Assembly: GCA_000333855.2 (NCBI GenBank)
Contig: CM007319.1
Span: 1,400,694-1,464,693, forward strand
Direction: 5' to 3'
Origin: Endotrypanum monterogeii
Lineage: Eukaryota; Euglenozoa; Kinetoplastea; Trypanosomatida; Trypanosomatidae
DNA: 64,000 nucleotides
Shown here: positions 1-9,865 of the stretch, piece after piece
Layout of the letters: the number at the start of each line of letters is the position of its first letter
How positions within the stretch are numbered: the first letter of the stretch is position 1
Made by a program: the position numbers and the translations under genes
Notes under the pieces: model-generated
What the model was told of the DNA's origin: nothing
What the model saw: the letters and a program-made list of their open reading frames with translations, nothing else
Database searches by the model: none

Positions 1-410
1 GCGGGGGCGTGCGTGGAGATCTTGCGCCACAGCTCCGCAGACTCCTTCGCCACCGGGCCAGCAATACCAGAGCCCTTCATCTCACCCTTGGGGTTCACGA
101 TCACGCCAGCATTGTCCTCGAAGTAGATCACTGTACCATCCTTGCGGCGCCAGCTCTTACGCTGACGGATGATCACGGCGTTCAGCACCTTCTTGCGCAG
201 CTCTGGCTTGCCCTTCTTGACAGAGCACATCACCATATCGCCCAAAGCAGCAGACGGCAGGCGGTTGAGGCGGCCGTGGTATCCCTTGACGGAGATGACG
301 TACAGGTTTTTGGCACCGGTGTTGTCCGCGCAGTTCACCACCGCACCGACGGGCAGCGCGACGGACACGCGAAAGCGGCAGCCCTTGACGTTAGCCTGAT
401 CCTTACCCAT
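1..410 (-). CDS. RPL23: 60S ribosomal protein uL14 (L23), 3' end cut by window edge
   Basis: Cytosolic large-subunit ribosomal protein uL14, which sits at the subunit interface of the ribosome. Read on the minus strand, the 136 visible residues match the family throughout: an N-terminal segment with [16 protein letters not shown], then [29 protein letters not shown] split over the family's central region, and [21 protein letters not shown] near the end. Eukaryotic uL14 is about 140 residues, so only a few C-terminal residues and the stop lie outside the window. The ATG at 410-408 starts the conserved N-terminus. A CTTACAG acceptor lies just upstream (AG at 426-425), preceded by a CA-rich stretch and then a CT-rich tract. 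It is the last visible gene of the leftward cluster. Confidence 0.95.
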   Translation of the reverse strand, partial: MGKDQANVKGCRFRVSVALPVGAVVNCADNTGAKNLYVISVKGYHGRLNRLPSAALGDMVMCSVKKGKPELRKKVLNAVIIRQRKSWRRKDGTVIYFEDNAGVIVNPKGEMKGSGIAGPVAKESAELWRKISTHAP

Positions 411-1075
411 TATCGACAATCTAACTGTAAGTGTGTGTGTATGTGTGTGTGTTCAGTAGTGAGGAGAGAGAGGTGGTGCAGGATGAAGATGAAACGCCAC
501 GAAGAGCAGAAGGGTTGAAAAAACAAACAAAAAAGAAGACGATTAGGCACAGACATATTAAGTCTCACGAGGCGCAGGTGCAAACAATCCTGGAGAAATC
601 GGTGAGCAGTGAATGACTTCAAGAGTGGAGTCGCGCTTGATCACGGGTCTTCGCTGACACATATTTGAGGGGAGAACCTTTGTATGGGTAGACCTACTGA
701 GTCGACTCTGAAGCCAATCTCACACAAGATCGGTACCACTCAATGACGGGAGGGGGGGGAGGTCTTCGACCGAGACAAGGCTTGCGCACTCTCCTAGACA
801 CACAAAAAGACAGCCCTGACCCAACACCAAAAAGTACGCACACAGACCCTCCCCGTCCCCCTGCAATGAGCTCATTTGTGAAGGCGCGTCCTCCTAAAGC
901 ATCTCGCCACCGTTTGAAGGTGCGCTGGCCACCGTAGCGAGCACATGCAACAGAAAAAAAAAAAGTAGTGAGCAGCTGTCAAGCGGACTGCTGCATCAGC
1001 AGAAGCAAAACTAAACAGTCGCGGCGATATTTTTTTATCGTAAACAAGTGACGATGTATACCAGCCACAACGGAC
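411..1075 (-). other. Spacer between uL14 and the upstream one-span membrane protein gene
   Basis: No convincing gene. Holds the likely uL14 trans-splice site near 425, a short GT run at 431-451 (CA on the coding strand), a G-run at 748-757 and an A-run at 953-964. It should contain the 3' UTR and polyadenylation sites of the 1076-1519 gene. Confidence 0.6.
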
Positions 1076-1519
1076 TCACAACTGCCGTCTCGATTGACGA
1101 TCCATGTTGATGGCAGCAAACTCACGTATCTCTCGCTCAGATGGCATATCTGTACCGGTGAAGCGCCACTTGCGATCATTTGCTTTCCACTCGATTGAGC
1201 GTCGCTCATCTTCAAAGGCTGGATTTAACGCCTTCACCGTGTCGTGACGGAAGACGCCGTGATCAGCGAGCCACAGGTGAAGCGACGTGAACACGTGCTC
1301 TTGGGGGTTGTCGCGCGTTTCTAGGAGCGCCCCTATCACAACAAAGGGCACGAGAATAACAGGGAAGTAGCGCAGCCATCGGTACGTAGCATAGCTTGCC
1401 ATTCCAACGCGAGAACGACGCTCCTCGAATGGCATGGGAAATATACGATTGATCGTCTCCAGCACCCGCGAGTGCCGCGTCATCTCCGCCTTCGCGCGCT
1501 TCACCCATAATTGGGACAT
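1076..1519 (-). CDS. Conserved-looking small protein with one membrane span, function unknown
   Basis: A 147-residue protein I do not recognise. The N-terminus is basic (MSQLWVKRAKAEMTRHSR). A hydrophobic stretch at about residues 55-68 (YFPVILVPFVVIGALL) could span a membrane once. The C-terminal half is charged and soluble-looking (FEDERRSIEWKANDRKWRF). A basic N-terminus plus a single span suits an inner mitochondrial membrane subunit, but that is only inference. The reading frame stays open 39 codons further upstream. I start at the ATG at 1519 because a pyrimidine-rich stretch ending in a CCAG acceptor (AG at 1533-1532) lies within that extension, about 15 bases before this ATG. Confidence 0.65.
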   Translation of the reverse strand: MSQLWVKRAKAEMTRHSRVLETINRIFPMPFEERRSRVGMASYATYRWLRYFPVILVPFVVIGALLETRDNPQEHVFTSLHLWLADHGVFRHDTVKALNPAFEDERRSIEWKANDRKWRFTGTDMPSEREIREFAAINMDRQSRRQL

Positions 1520-2319
1520 CGGTAGCCTCAATCTGGTCAGTGAAAGAGAGAAATGAGCAATCCCAGAAGAACGCTTGGCGACACACCGAAGCGCAAACAA
1601 TAAAACGACTGGACTCGTTGAACCTCCGCCAAGCAATTCGGAAGAGGGGTGGGAAGAATGTCAGAGTGAGCCACACAAGTCCAATATATATAGACACCTG
1701 TATGAAAGAGAATCAGAGGTAGTATAGGGTTTAAAAAAAAAACACGAAGGATCGGTGCTCTTGGGGAAAGGGGGCATATATAATCTTGGAGCGGCGGAGA
1801 CGCGAACGCAGCGTACCCAACAATATCATCAAGACAATGGGCACACGCTCAACCTCGATAACGAAAATTTGGACATCAGCAGGACCAGTCAGCGTTTGCG
1901 GTTGAAAGGTGCTTTGAGAAGGAAGCGCGTGAGAAACAAAAAACAAAAGCAGAAGGAATGGCAGAAGCAGTCGCCACCAGTGTCCTGGTGAGAAGCGTGC
2001 GGGGTATTTTTATTCCTCTGGACCTCCCACCCCCCTCCTTCTTTCTCTTTTGTGTGTGTGTGTGTGCGTATACATTGTGTGGGGTGAAATGTTCGATGGG
2101 TACAGATACAGCAGAGTTGACACGGTATAAAAATTAAACCTAAAGAAAAAACGCAGTCGACAAGGATGTCAGTGCAGTAACTACAACAGGGTTAAATGGC
2201 GGCAGAATAAGACCTCAGCAAGCTGTAAGTGCTCACAGAGGCAAGCGATATGCAGTGGGGTATCCATGTTTATGTCCGTACACACCGCATGCAGGTCTCG
2301 CCAACCCAATAACAAGATC
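1520..2319 (-). other. Spacer, about 800 bases, no clear gene
   Basis: Contains the probable splice acceptor of the gene at 1076-1519 and a (TG)8 run at 2051-2066. A 71-codon minus-strand frame at 1731-1946 ends in a run of Phe codons from a T-tract and looks like chance. Confidence 0.55.
2051..2066. repeat. (TG)n microsatellite
   Basis: Eight perfect TG units in a spacer. Confidence 0.9.
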
Positions 2320-3357
2320 TCACCTAAGCCCTAGTCCCCCCTGTCGACTCTGCAGCTCAAGGCGCCTATAAGCTGTTCTTAACGCTGCGATATCCTTGAC
2401 ATATCGTATGTTGCGCGCGACCACCGTATCGACCCGCTGTGTCAACAGTCGATTTTCTCGACGCAGCACAGTCACGAGCCTTTTTAGCCGGGTTAAACCC
2501 CTGCAGGTGTCCTCTGCAGCCACGTGAGGTCGGTTAGCGCCAATGTCGCTTGTGTGGTCCTCTTGAGTTTTCTCCTTGCCTCCAGCAGAACTTTTTAGCT
2601 CAAGAATACGGTGATGTGGGCTTCTCGCAGTAGTCTCCGTCATCGCAGCCTGAAGCAGCACCACCCTTTCCTCAAGCGCCGCCGACCGCGCTCGCTCAAC
2701 TTTGAGAGCGCTGCGCAGCTGTCCTACCTGCTCCTCAATCGACAGTGTCGTCGGCGGGGCGAAAGAGGCGGCACGCGGTGTTGAATTAGCAGACCTGTTC
2801 AGCATTGGCGTCCCGGCCCCTTCAGTACTTGAGAGAGAACCCTCCACTGTGGTGCCCAGAGACCCTTGGCAGAATTGATCGCAAAGCCTCTTGTAATACT
2901 CTGCTGCTTCACATGCCTTTTCGGTTTGCCGCAGAGACAACTCTTTCTCCTGCTGCAGCCTTCGAACGTGACATCGCAGTTCCTTGACCTCCTCCATCAT
3001 CACGTGCCTCGTCGCATCCTCCTGTGCGACAGCCACCAATTCAGGAGACTGGGTGAACTTGACGAGACTGCGGAGCGCGAACGCCTCATGCCGAAAGGCG
3101 GCAGCTTGCTGATGAGAGTGTGCCAGCTCCTGCTCTAGTCGCTCACAAGTGCTGTGAAGATCCTGGGCGCGGTGGTAAAGAAATGGGAATTGCCGCAGCT
3201 GCCGTGCCTGATGGAGTCGGAGTCGCTCGCGGCTTTTGAGACCAGCCGCCTGCCGCTTAGTCGTCGTCGTCGTTGTCGTTGTCGCAGCAGCCATTGTGTC
3301 TGCACTGTTGGACTCAGACAACGAGGCAGCCTCTCGGCAAGACGAAGACTGGGGCAT
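2320..3357 (-). CDS. Coiled-coil protein, function unknown
   Basis: A 345-residue protein rich in Leu, Glu, Arg and Gln with heptad-like helices. Order: a low-complexity N-terminus with eight consecutive Thr (about residues 26-33); a first helical block at about 40-160 (for example LHSTCERLEQELAHSH and VRRLQQEKELSLRQTEKA); a Ser/Thr/Gly linker at about 165-205; a second helical block at about 208-240; and a last helix at about 290-340. No catalytic motif is visible. Such proteins are often cytoskeletal or basal-body parts in trypanosomatids, but nothing here proves that. The ATG at 3357 is the first of the frame. Another ATG 23 bases upstream (3380) opens a different overlapping frame, so the true splice site should lie between the two or the upstream ATG would act as a uORF. 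Confidence 0.75.
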   Translation of the reverse strand: MPQSSSCREAASLSESNSADTMAAATTTTTTTTKRQAAGLKSRERLRLHQARQLRQFPFLYHRAQDLHSTCERLEQELAHSHQQAAAFRHEAFALRSLVKFTQSPELVAVAQEDATRHVMMEEVKELRCHVRRLQQEKELSLRQTEKACEAAEYYKRLCDQFCQGSLGTTVEGSLSSTEGAGTPMLNRSANSTPRAASFAPPTTLSIEEQVGQLRSALKVERARSAALEERVVLLQAAMTETTARSPHHRILELKSSAGGKEKTQEDHTSDIGANRPHVAAEDTCRGLTRLKRLVTVLRRENRLLTQRVDTVVARNIRYVKDIAALRTAYRRLELQSRQGGLGLR

Positions 3358-4680
3358 CGGGGTACCGGGAGATCTGGCATACCTTCGCGCTCGCGAACAA
3401 CTGTTAACTTACTGCGCCCGTCTCTAATTCACGCAATTCAGAACGCCGGAGCCTTGGACAGGAGAGTGACGGACTCAGAAATGTCCAGCTGTATGGAGAC
3501 GGACAGACAGACAGAGCACAACAAAGGGATCAAATGAGCTAGCGGCATGGAAAGCATAGGGACCTGGGGGAAGAACGGAAAGAAATAGTCGCAGATGTCT
3601 TGGTGGTTGCGACTGTGTACACGACGTCGACACGCGCCAGCAGAAAAGAGACTCAAGAGTGCCACCACGCGAGAAACAAAAGGGTCAGGGGTCACGAGTA
3701 AGATCAAGAGCACCTCACCCCCCCCCTATGCTTCAGACAGCCCGGAAGTGCATAGACACAAGAGCGCACCTTTTTGAATGTGCAGATCAACCGCACCACA
3801 GATATGCAACGGCTTTAAGATGAATCCGAGTGTGTCGCATCTGGGTTGTTTGCGGGGCGTGACACCCCCCCCCATCCTCCCCTCCCCTTCCTCATGTCTG
3901 TCGACTACAAGACCGACCTGAGGCAGGCACCTACGGCTCTACTTCATGCCTAGAGAGAGTCAAGAAAGGTAGTCCCCCGTTATTTTGTTCTCAATATGTT
4001 ACTTTTTTTTTACCCACGAAGCTGAAATTCATGAGAAAGTCTGTGAAGAAATGCCGCAGCCCCTCTTGCTCCCAGCGCCCCTCCCCTTTCGCTGCCTCTC
4101 CTCTCCACCACCCAACAGTCTTCGACACCTTTCTCACGCACTTGGTCCAGAAATGGCACACAGAGAAAGAGAAACGACTATGATGGTTTGTATGTGTGCG
4201 TGTGCGTATGTGTGTGTGTGTGTGTACGAGGGAAAGGGAGGGGGGAACCACAACGGAAAGGGAGCAGGGAGTATCTCAAGGAAGAAAGAAAATGTGAAGA
4301 GTCATACCCCAACCACCTCTCAGAAACAGGCTTTGCCGATGCTCGTGTCGTTGCGCAACACTCTCGCATGTGTGGCGTCCCATTCCGATATACTAGTGCG
4401 TAACGGTAGCCCTCCTGACGACGCACACCCTATGCCCCCTCCTTCCTTCGTAAAACTTCCGCTCCTCCGTCATCCTTTACGTTTGGTAAGTTTTGAAAAA
4501 AGGGAATTTTTTTTTTGAGCTGTCGGCGTTGAAGACTTGTCTCCTGCACGCAGCAGCAGTCGTAGCAACAGGAGCAGTAACAGCAGCAGCAGCAGTCGTA
4601 GCAACACGAGTGTGTGCCTCCAATGAAAAGGATCCCTTACACTGACACACATACAAGCATGCATGAAAAGGAGTCGCATT
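3358..4680 (-). other. Spacer of 1.3 kb without a clear gene
   Basis: Low-complexity non-coding DNA with C-runs (3717-3725, 3867-3874), a GT run at 4209-4225, an A/T run near 4506-4516 and a CAG/CAA-like triplet stretch at 4547-4605. Frames here are short and compositionally skewed. Confidence 0.6.
4209..4225. repeat. (GT)n microsatellite
   Basis: Perfect GT run in the spacer; an imperfect extension reaches back to about 4188. Confidence 0.85.
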
Positions 4681-5616
4681 TCAGAACGGCGTCTTTTTTT
4701 CCCTTCGACTCAGCTCCAGCGCCGAGTGACCAGCCCCCTCTGCGGCGACCTGAGACGTGTTTGGGTAACCAAACCACTCCTTGAAGGCGTCGTCCTCGAA
4801 GTTGAAAAACGCGTTTTTATCGACGGAAATGACTTCGCCTTTCTCGATATCACGCAGTGCCTGCATCACGAAGTAGCTGTTCTCCTGCTGTACTGCTGCA
4901 TTCTTCCTGCATGAAAGCCACCGCACCATTTCGTCATCCGGGTACCCAATTGTGGCGTTCGGCTTTGGCGAGTGCCGCGCCAAGTCCATGACCGGTACCA
5001 TGCCCATGAGTTGCCCCTGTCCCCGCTGCACGAACAAGGATTGCTGAAAGGAGGGGTGGCCGGCGCCCCCCGCCTCATTTGACGACCAAAAAGGAATCGC
5101 GTGAAGACGAAAGAGGCAGTAAGCTTGCCGGAAGGCCAAATCAAACTCCGACTCCTCCGCCTTACACTGCGCCACGAGGGGTGCCGTCCACTCCCTGTAG
5201 CCTTTCGTCGCCTGGGCCGCGTCAGCTACTTCACCAATTGGTAACCCATGGTCAAACGGCAGCACATTCAGGTAGCTTTTCACGCCGCGTAGGTGATCAG
5301 TGAGAAGCACCTTTGTGAGGAACCCCACCAAAGCAAAGGAGCCACGCGACAGGTCCTCCCAGAAGGGCACGGGTTCACCATGTTCTTCGGGAGACACCTT
5401 AAGGGGAAAGCCGGGGTCATCTACAATATTCAGCAGGCTCTGTGTTGCCTCGACAGGGACGACAGCAACAAAGTCGAATACAGGAATACGCTCGGTAGCA
5501 ACAAGGCCTGATGGGGTGATGTGAACACGCTGGAAAAGACGACACCCTTTAAGAACTGCCCACGTGACAAAATCGAGCAACGTGGGGTTGCATCGGGCGA
5601 TGCGAGCCCCGGTCAT
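4681..5616 (-). CDS. SET-fold protein of the SETD3/SETD6/Rubisco-LSMT type, perhaps inactive
   Basis: A 311-residue protein with the layout of the split-SET lysine/histidine methyltransferase family. The N-terminal SET segment is seen at about residues 36-54 (SGLVATERIPVFDFVAVVP, equivalent to the G-x-x-A-x-x-I-x-x-G...VP start). A helical insert follows. The cofactor/substrate segment is MVPVMDLARHSPKPNA (206-221), where relatives have a D-x-x-N-H motif. The C-terminal segment is KGEVISVDKN (259-268), where active relatives normally read GEE-x-x-x-x-YG. The Asn of NH and the Tyr of YG both appear replaced, so activity is uncertain. The start is the ATG at 5616; a strong pyrimidine tract ending in CCCTAGCAG (AG at 5647-5646 or 5644-5643) lies just upstream. 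No post-SET substrate-binding domain of full length is present. Confidence 0.75.
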   Translation of the reverse strand: MTGARIARCNPTLLDFVTWAVLKGCRLFQRVHITPSGLVATERIPVFDFVAVVPVEATQSLLNIVDDPGFPLKVSPEEHGEPVPFWEDLSRGSFALVGFLTKVLLTDHLRGVKSYLNVLPFDHGLPIGEVADAAQATKGYREWTAPLVAQCKAEESEFDLAFRQAYCLFRLHAIPFWSSNEAGGAGHPSFQQSLFVQRGQGQLMGMVPVMDLARHSPKPNATIGYPDDEMVRWLSCRKNAAVQQENSYFVMQALRDIEKGEVISVDKNAFFNFEDDAFKEWFGYPNTSQVAAEGAGHSALELSRREKKTPF

Positions 5617-6942
5617 CCCTAGCAAGCGCGGGGTAGCAGCCGCTGCTAGGGAAAGGGGGAGATATCAGAGGTATGGCGCACACGCTGAGGTGCGAGTATG
5701 CGGGCGGACGCGTGTAGATACGCAGCTTTCTAGGAAAGAGATCGAGCGAAGAGCAATCACAAAAAGAAAAGAGCTCCCGAGGAGGCAGTGTTGCCAGGCG
5801 TGTCGATAATTGAAAGCAGCGACAGGTAAGAGACGCACCTCCCCCCCAAAAAAAAGGGGGGAAAGGGAAAAAAAACAAGAAAACAGTCGATAGGCAATGA
5901 AAGAAAGCAGGAGGCCAACATAAAAAAGGCAGAAAAGCGGTCCCCTGCCCGTGTTCAAATGCTCCATGCGTCAGCGTGGAGTTCCACTTATGAGCCTTCA
6001 AACACTTTTTTGAGCACACCATGGACGAAAGGACCACGAGCACCGAATCGACGACGGTACAACTGCTGAACGAGCACACCTTCAAGCCGAAGAAGGCACA
6101 GAGGCACGCATGACAAGACATTTCATGCGCATACCTAGCCCCATTCAAAGACGAAAGTGATGGGCCTCTCCCTCTCACACACACGCACTCTGGAATCCGG
6201 TGAACCCCTATGGAAGGCGACATACAGCTCGCCGACCTGGGGTTACACCCGGACTCCACCCAACGCTGGCTGCAGAGGTGAGAAAGCTCTCGATCTTCTC
6301 TGCCGTTTGAGACATCCTCAGGGCGCTTTTAATTGCTCTGAACCTCTTTGTCATGAAACCGTGACAAGTGGAAATAAATGCGACGTGCTATGGAGCCTAC
6401 CCAGCCCACCTTTTTTTCCCTCGTACACCGCAAACTCCGAGGAGAGAAATGGGGAAAAAAGGAGAAGGAAACTTGTCAAAAAAAAAAAACGTCAACATAC
6501 CAAACACATGAATATAATGTCGGAAATACCCTGAAAAAGAAGCGGTAGACTCACACACAGATGTTCCCACATGCTTCGACACACAGAAACAAAAACACGC
6601 ATACACACCCACAGAGAAAAACACAAATATCGCGCACAGGCAGCCCTGAAACCGGCGAAGTACGCTGTGCACCTGGGGCAAGGGGGCGAGAGGAAACGCC
6701 TACCGCATCCTAGCCGAGACACTGCTATGATCTACATGGGTCCCCCGAATGGCAGACATGGCCGAACCCAGCGCCCTCTTGGAAATCGACAGAAACAACA
6801 TGGATCTTTTCTTTTTCGACTCTCGGTATTCTCGTATCACAATATGCTGCTATTCCGCCAATGGGCATGCCAGAATCAAAAAAAAAGAAAAAAATTGATC
6901 CGGTTGTGATAACATGTCCTCCCTCTGTTGGCTTTCCTTGGA
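5617..6942 (-). other. Spacer of 1.3 kb without a clear gene
   Basis: Holds the splice acceptor of the SET-fold gene (about 5643-5660), a C-run/A-run pair at 5841-5858, an A-run at 6479-6489 and Lys/Arg- or Cys-rich chance frames. A 236-codon minus-strand frame at 5549-6259 overlaps the SET gene and has a composition typical of read-through of CT-rich DNA. Confidence 0.6.
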
Positions 6943-7707
6943 TTAGACATCCTCGATATGAACAAGCTGGCGTATCTCTTCCCTGAGGACCGGTGTCGTT
7001 CCAGGTGCAAGCCTGATCTCCTGGCGCGGGTGAATGCGCTCGCAGGGCTTATCGTAGCCGATCATGAGCTCCGTCTTGTCCTTTGTAATGACACACACAT
7101 CCACCTGGGTGCCACTGTAGGGATCATTGAAGATACCCTTGCGGATAGCAGACGCCACCAGTTCCTTGGCCTCATCGCAAGTCATGTTATCCTTGTAGGA
7201 TGCCTCCATCTGTGCCATGGCAGCAATGCTGCCGCTGCCCATGGTCACGAAGGGCAGGCGATCGGTGCTGCCGTGGGGAGCAATGGTGGCTAAGAACGGA
7301 CCCTCTACATCAACACCACCGAGCACGAGTGCTGCGCTGACGTGACCTTGGTAGCGGTACAGGTGACGCTTCAGTAGAGTCAGAGCCTCTAACACACGGG
7401 ACTGCTTACCTGTCTCGAGCCGGTGCAAAGCCAAATGGGAGGATACCATGTTCGTTACGGCCTCTGTGTCTGCTGACGTCCCGGCACCGCAGCACATGAT
7501 GTTCGGCGCCATGTAGTGAATCTTTTGGCAGCGCTTGTCCGCTACAATACTGCCCTCCGTGGCACGCGTATCAGCACCGATGACGACGCCGTCCCTGTAA
7601 ACAACACCAACGATAGTCGTGCCGGTCTTCAGTGTTCGTGGCGCTGAGTAGCCCTCACCCTCCAGGTTGAGGTTACGCTGAACATTCTCAAAATTAAACC
7701 CTGGCAT
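6943..7707 (-). CDS. PSMB7: 20S proteasome subunit beta2 (trypsin-like active site)
   Basis: Catalytic beta2 subunit of the 20S proteasome, an N-terminal Thr hydrolase that cuts after basic residues. The 254-residue precursor has a 29-residue propeptide ending in LKTG; cleavage would expose Thr30 (TTIVGVVYRDGVVIGADTRAT), the classic beta2 start with the catalytic Asp and the GADTRAT block. Further family marks are KIHYMAPNIMCCGAGTSADTEAVT and the GSGS turn (FVTMGSGSIAAMAQME). The frame is open for 127 codons further upstream, but that part is low-complexity and contains a pyrimidine tract with an acceptor (about 7785-7810), so the ATG at 7707 is chosen. Neighbours give no operon logic beyond shared transcription. 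Confidence 0.97.
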   Translation of the reverse strand: MPGFNFENVQRNLNLEGEGYSAPRTLKTGTTIVGVVYRDGVVIGADTRATEGSIVADKRCQKIHYMAPNIMCCGAGTSADTEAVTNMVSSHLALHRLETGKQSRVLEALTLLKRHLYRYQGHVSAALVLGGVDVEGPFLATIAPHGSTDRLPFVTMGSGSIAAMAQMEASYKDNMTCDEAKELVASAIRKGIFNDPYSGTQVDVCVITKDKTELMIGYDKPCERIHPRQEIRLAPGTTPVLREEIRQLVHIEDV

Positions 7708-8926
7708 AGTTATGAAATCCTTTTCCCTAGTGCGTTGACACCAGCGTCCCTTTGCCGTTGCCCTGTTGCCTTCTTTTTTGTTTTCTTCCGAAGAAAGGGA
7801 GAGAGGGGGTTGAATCACGACGGCTTCACCGCAAAAAAAAAATCGAAAAACAGAAGCAACTACTTCCCTGCAACGCTGTGTCAGCTTTGGGACACACAGA
7901 GACTGAGGGAAGGACGAAGGAGAGGAGGAGAATAGGAAGTGGACCGTCTGGGTATACGGGAGACAAAGAATGAAGTGTTGACGACTAGGAAAGAGATGGG
8001 GAAAGAAACAGGTAACTGTGCAAGTGGAATGAAATAAATACGGAACAAGCTTGACAGTCACCGCATGAAGAAGCACAAACGCCAACATGTCACATCGTGC
8101 GTAACACGAAATAACAGGCCAATAATAACCCGTTAACGTGCAGGGGAAAGAGCAGGAAAGAAAAGGTGGGAATAGTTCTAAAGGAAGTATGCAGACTCCG
8201 AGTCATGATAAGGCCGTCCAATTCAATGCACACGCGTCAGCAACAGCGCAAACAACAACAAAAAAAAACTAAACCACCACCACGTGTGCAAACCACGCGG
8301 AAAAGCGCGTGCCCTTGCGAGAAAAGTGAGAAAGCGCGGCTTTTTCCGTCGAGAATTCAGTTGGAGCAAACACTGACGACAGACAATTGCACATATGTTG
8401 ATGAAGTAGGTGTACTTTCCGGTGACATCGCTGATTGACTGACAAGAGAGGCAAGAGAGTCCACCAATCTCACTTTCTTACTACCCCCACATACACAATC
8501 CTCTGACGTGTCTGCTTGTCCTATCGCTCGCGATACAGACGGAAGGAGCGTGACAGCTCAAACGTCATGGTGGACCTCTACCAGACCCTCGTTCATGTAT
8601 AGTTACACGATGAGAGTCTTTAAGGGAGCATCATGTCTCGAGTTGAGGAGGGAAAAGCAAAATCTTTTTCTTTTTTTTTCACTCCCACGTGATTGCTGTG
8701 AACACGAAAAAAAAATGATAACACACCAGTAAGAGAAAAGCGCTCTGAAAGCATTTGGGTGGCGGTGATTTGCGCACGACTACACCCTCCAGTTCACCAA
8801 ACCCCCCCACCTCGCCCAATGAAAAATGAACAAAAAAAGGAGAACGGCATTCTGCCCCAAGTGGCACCTAAAGAAAACCACAAAGTGGGAGAAAGGGCAC
8901 CGCGTCCACCAGTCCCCAGAGACGAA
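7708..8926 (-). other. Spacer of 1.2 kb; beta2 5' UTR and upstream 3' UTR
   Basis: Contains the likely beta2 splice acceptor (CGGAAG on the minus strand, AG at 7786-7785) with its CT tract to about 7812. The remainder is A-rich with no credible frame. Confidence 0.6.
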
Positions 8927-9865
8927 CTACGGTGACTTCTTAAGGTTTTTGAAATCGTATTTGTCTGAAGGCTGCAGGTTCATCCAGTAGTCGTCACCCT
9001 TCTTTTGCCGGCTATCCTCCTCCATCTCGCTGAACTCTTCGGCCACAGGCTGCCCGTCTCCAAGAAACGCCGGCTCGTCGCCTGGCGGCAGCTCCGCCGT
9101 CACAGATGCGTTCGGTGCGATCATCTTATTTGCCTCATCGAAAGAAGCAGAATCCGTCAACTTTGCGCGTGGCTGATCGGGCGTTGGCCCTGCAAATCGA
9201 TAGGCATCCTGCACGTGCTCCTGAATCGCCGCGGCCAACTTCTCTTTGGTACCTTCGGTGTTGGTCAGATTCAGTTTCACGACACGGCGCGACACCGGAT
9301 ATCCAAATAATGGTGGAGGAACAGCCTTCAGCCCTAGCTTCAGTCGCTCTCGACCCTCGATGTTCGGCTCTAAGATGCTGAAGACGTAGTAGTGCTTATA
9401 TTTGGAGATTTTTCGGCACTGTTTGATATGCACCAAATCTCCCTCCACGCAGGCAAGATCCTCATCATGGGCGAAGAAGCGGCTTGTACGCGACACCCGT
9501 TGGTTGAACTTAGGGTAGTACACCATGTGATTCGCTGCCACAACAGCCGTCTTCAGCATGCTGGTGCCGACCACGTAGCCGATCTTGTCAGATCCCTGGC
9601 GGGCCTGGTTGAAAATCATTGAAGTCAGATCGTAAGGCCATGGCATGCGACGCGGACGCTGGCCCTGCACACCAGTCATTGAAACAGCCCAGTGGTGACG
9701 CGTGCGATTTGGAAAAGCGTTACGCTTGAACTTTCGAACGTAGACACGGTGATTTGCATTGTGTGTATTTTTGGTGCGCGCGCCACCGTACATCATCACG
9801 CACCGCTGACGATGCTCAGTCTGAAAATTCCACCAGGGGAGTCGAAGTAGGGACTGACGAAACAT
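8927..9865 (-). CDS. Mitochondrial small-subunit ribosomal protein uS17m
   Basis: A 312-residue protein whose centre is a ribosomal S17 domain at about residues 96-167. The sequence runs VVGTSMLKTAVVAANHMVYYP, then SRTSRFFAHDEDLACVEGDLV and IKQCRKISKYKHYYVF, in close step with bacterial S17 (HDE, GD-x-V, I-x-E-C-R-P-L-S-K-x-K). The N-terminus (MFRQSLLRLPWWNF) looks like a mitochondrial presequence. The long N- and C-terminal extensions are usual for kinetoplastid mitoribosomal proteins; bacterial S17 is under 100 residues. The C-terminus is acidic and then Lys-rich. A clean pyrimidine tract and CAAAG acceptor (AG at 9897-9896, tract to about 9920) sit 30 bases upstream and support this start. 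Confidence 0.88.
   Translation of the reverse strand: MFRQSLLRLPWWNFQTEHRQRCVMMYGGARTKNTHNANHRVYVRKFKRNAFPNRTRHHWAVSMTGVQGQRPRRMPWPYDLTSMIFNQARQGSDKIGYVVGTSMLKTAVVAANHMVYYPKFNQRVSRTSRFFAHDEDLACVEGDLVHIKQCRKISKYKHYYVFSILEPNIEGRERLKLGLKAVPPPLFGYPVSRRVVKLNLTNTEGTKEKLAAAIQEHVQDAYRFAGPTPDQPRAKLTDSASFDEANKMIAPNASVTAELPPGDEPAFLGDGQPVAEEFSEMEEDSRQKKGDDYWMNLQPSDKYDFKNLKKSP

Noticed and set aside
9..518. Plus-strand 169-codon frame at the window start
   Set aside because: It is antisense to uL14, whose minus-strand translation is an unambiguous family match.
5614..5625. Start of the SET-fold protein at 5625
   Set aside because: The codon there is TTG; the first ATG in frame is at 5616, right after the predicted splice site.
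7708..8088. N-terminal extension of proteasome beta2
   Set aside because: It crosses the pyrimidine tract and acceptor, is low-complexity, and the ATG at 7707 gives the normal propeptide.
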